Assembly (NCBI GenBank): GCA_900555635.1
Contig: USLU01000010.1
Span: 1-64,000, forward strand
Source of the DNA: an uncultured Bacteroides sp.
GTDB taxonomy: Bacteria; Bacteroidota; Bacteroidia; Bacteroidales; Bacteroidaceae
DNA: 64,000 bases
Direction of reading: 5' to 3'
Shown here: in pieces, positions 63,858-64,000 of the stretch
Numbering within the stretch: position 1 is the stretch's first letter
How the letters are laid out: each line of letters opens with the position of its first letter
The notes under the pieces: model-generated
Told to the model about the DNA's origin: nothing
Database searches by the model: none
The model's input: only the letters and a program-made list of their open reading frames with translations
Made by a program: the position numbers and the translations under genes

Positions 63858-63957
63858 TTATAAGTTATGAGTTATAAGTTATTTGCTGATACCTTCCCAC
63901 CTATAATAACACATTACTATCACAAACAAATAACTTATAACTCATAACTTATAACTA
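63857..63957. repeat. TTATAAGTTATGAGTTAT-type inverted repeat after trpA
   Basis: Left arm AGTTATAAGTTATGAGTTAT (from 63858) and right arm AAATAACTTATAACTCATAA onward (to 63957), overlapping the trpA stop. Long enough to act as the operon's 3' hairpin. Confidence 0.72.
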
Positions 63958-63965
63958 TTTTTTCC

Positions 63966-63973
63966 TATCTTTG
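63966..63973 (+). promoter_or_regulatory. Candidate -7 element for the gene beyond the window
   Basis: TATCTTTG directly after the trpA repeat, pointing out of the window. No coding start is seen in the last 27 bases. Confidence 0.4.
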
Positions 63974-64000
63974 TGCCCCAAGAAGAACCTAAAAGAGATA

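Overview
The window is chromosomal DNA from a Bacteroides-type member of the Bacteroidota; the species cannot be fixed from sequence alone. Evidence for this: promoters of the Bacteroides form (TTTG, about 19-20 nt, TAnnTTTG), an UpxY/UpxZ-headed surface-glycan locus behind an invertible promoter, a type III glutamine synthetase, a DUF4251 protein and a smalltalk-type peptide beside an amidase. No rRNA, tRNA, CRISPR array, transposase or integrase was seen.

Region 1 (1-17160) is an accessory glycan island. It lies between an intact N-acetylmuramoyl-L-alanine amidase (105-518) and a decayed copy of the same gene's 3' end (about 16950-17033). Reading leftward on the minus strand the operon is upxY, upxZ, UbiA-like prenyltransferase, HAD phosphatase, SMR-like carrier, epimerase, large membrane protein, pseB, pseC, pseF, pseG, pseH-like, acyl carrier protein, SDR, acyl-AMP ligase, luxE-like, luxC-like, pseI. 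It encodes a complete CMP-pseudaminic acid pathway with an acyl-ACP/acyl-reductase module placed inside it, plus a possible polyprenyl-phosphate-sugar module. There is no recognisable classical glycosyltransferase, Wzx or Wzy. The promoter lies between 33-bp inverted repeats and points away from upxY in this assembly, so the locus is drawn in the OFF phase.

Region 2 (17160-29480) holds a HigBA-type toxin-antitoxin pair, a five-gene tripartite ABC efflux operon (tolC-like, hlyD-like, double ATPase, two permeases) with a divergent AraC-family regulator, an SF1 helicase and a DUF4251 protein.

Region 3 (29480-54180) is a glutamine and nitrogen cluster. On the minus strand, in transcription order, are glmS, an amidophosphoribosyltransferase, carA and carB. 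On the plus strand are gltB, gltD, asnB (interrupted by a stop codon), a monooxygenase-fold protein, a GDPD lipoprotein, dapF, dapL, an outer-membrane protein, a PII protein, amtB and glnN. Region 4 (54180-56500) has an S37-type peptidase, a DUF308 membrane protein and an unlisted 35-aa membrane peptide. Region 5 (56570-63860) is a full trp operon, trpB-E-G-D-C-F-A, behind a newly read leader peptide with three consecutive Trp codons and an attenuator hairpin.

The most unusual structural signal is a set of four intergenic arrays (20360-20440, 28703-28823, 35755-35860, 60243-60341). Their short words repeat at a 22-nt pitch and start at, or within a few bases of, an upstream gene's stop codon. 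Two of them switch from direct to inverted orientation across a single 24-nt step. Other repeat families sit in intergenic gaps and in places extend into coding sequence, most clearly as an in-frame insertion in trpG.
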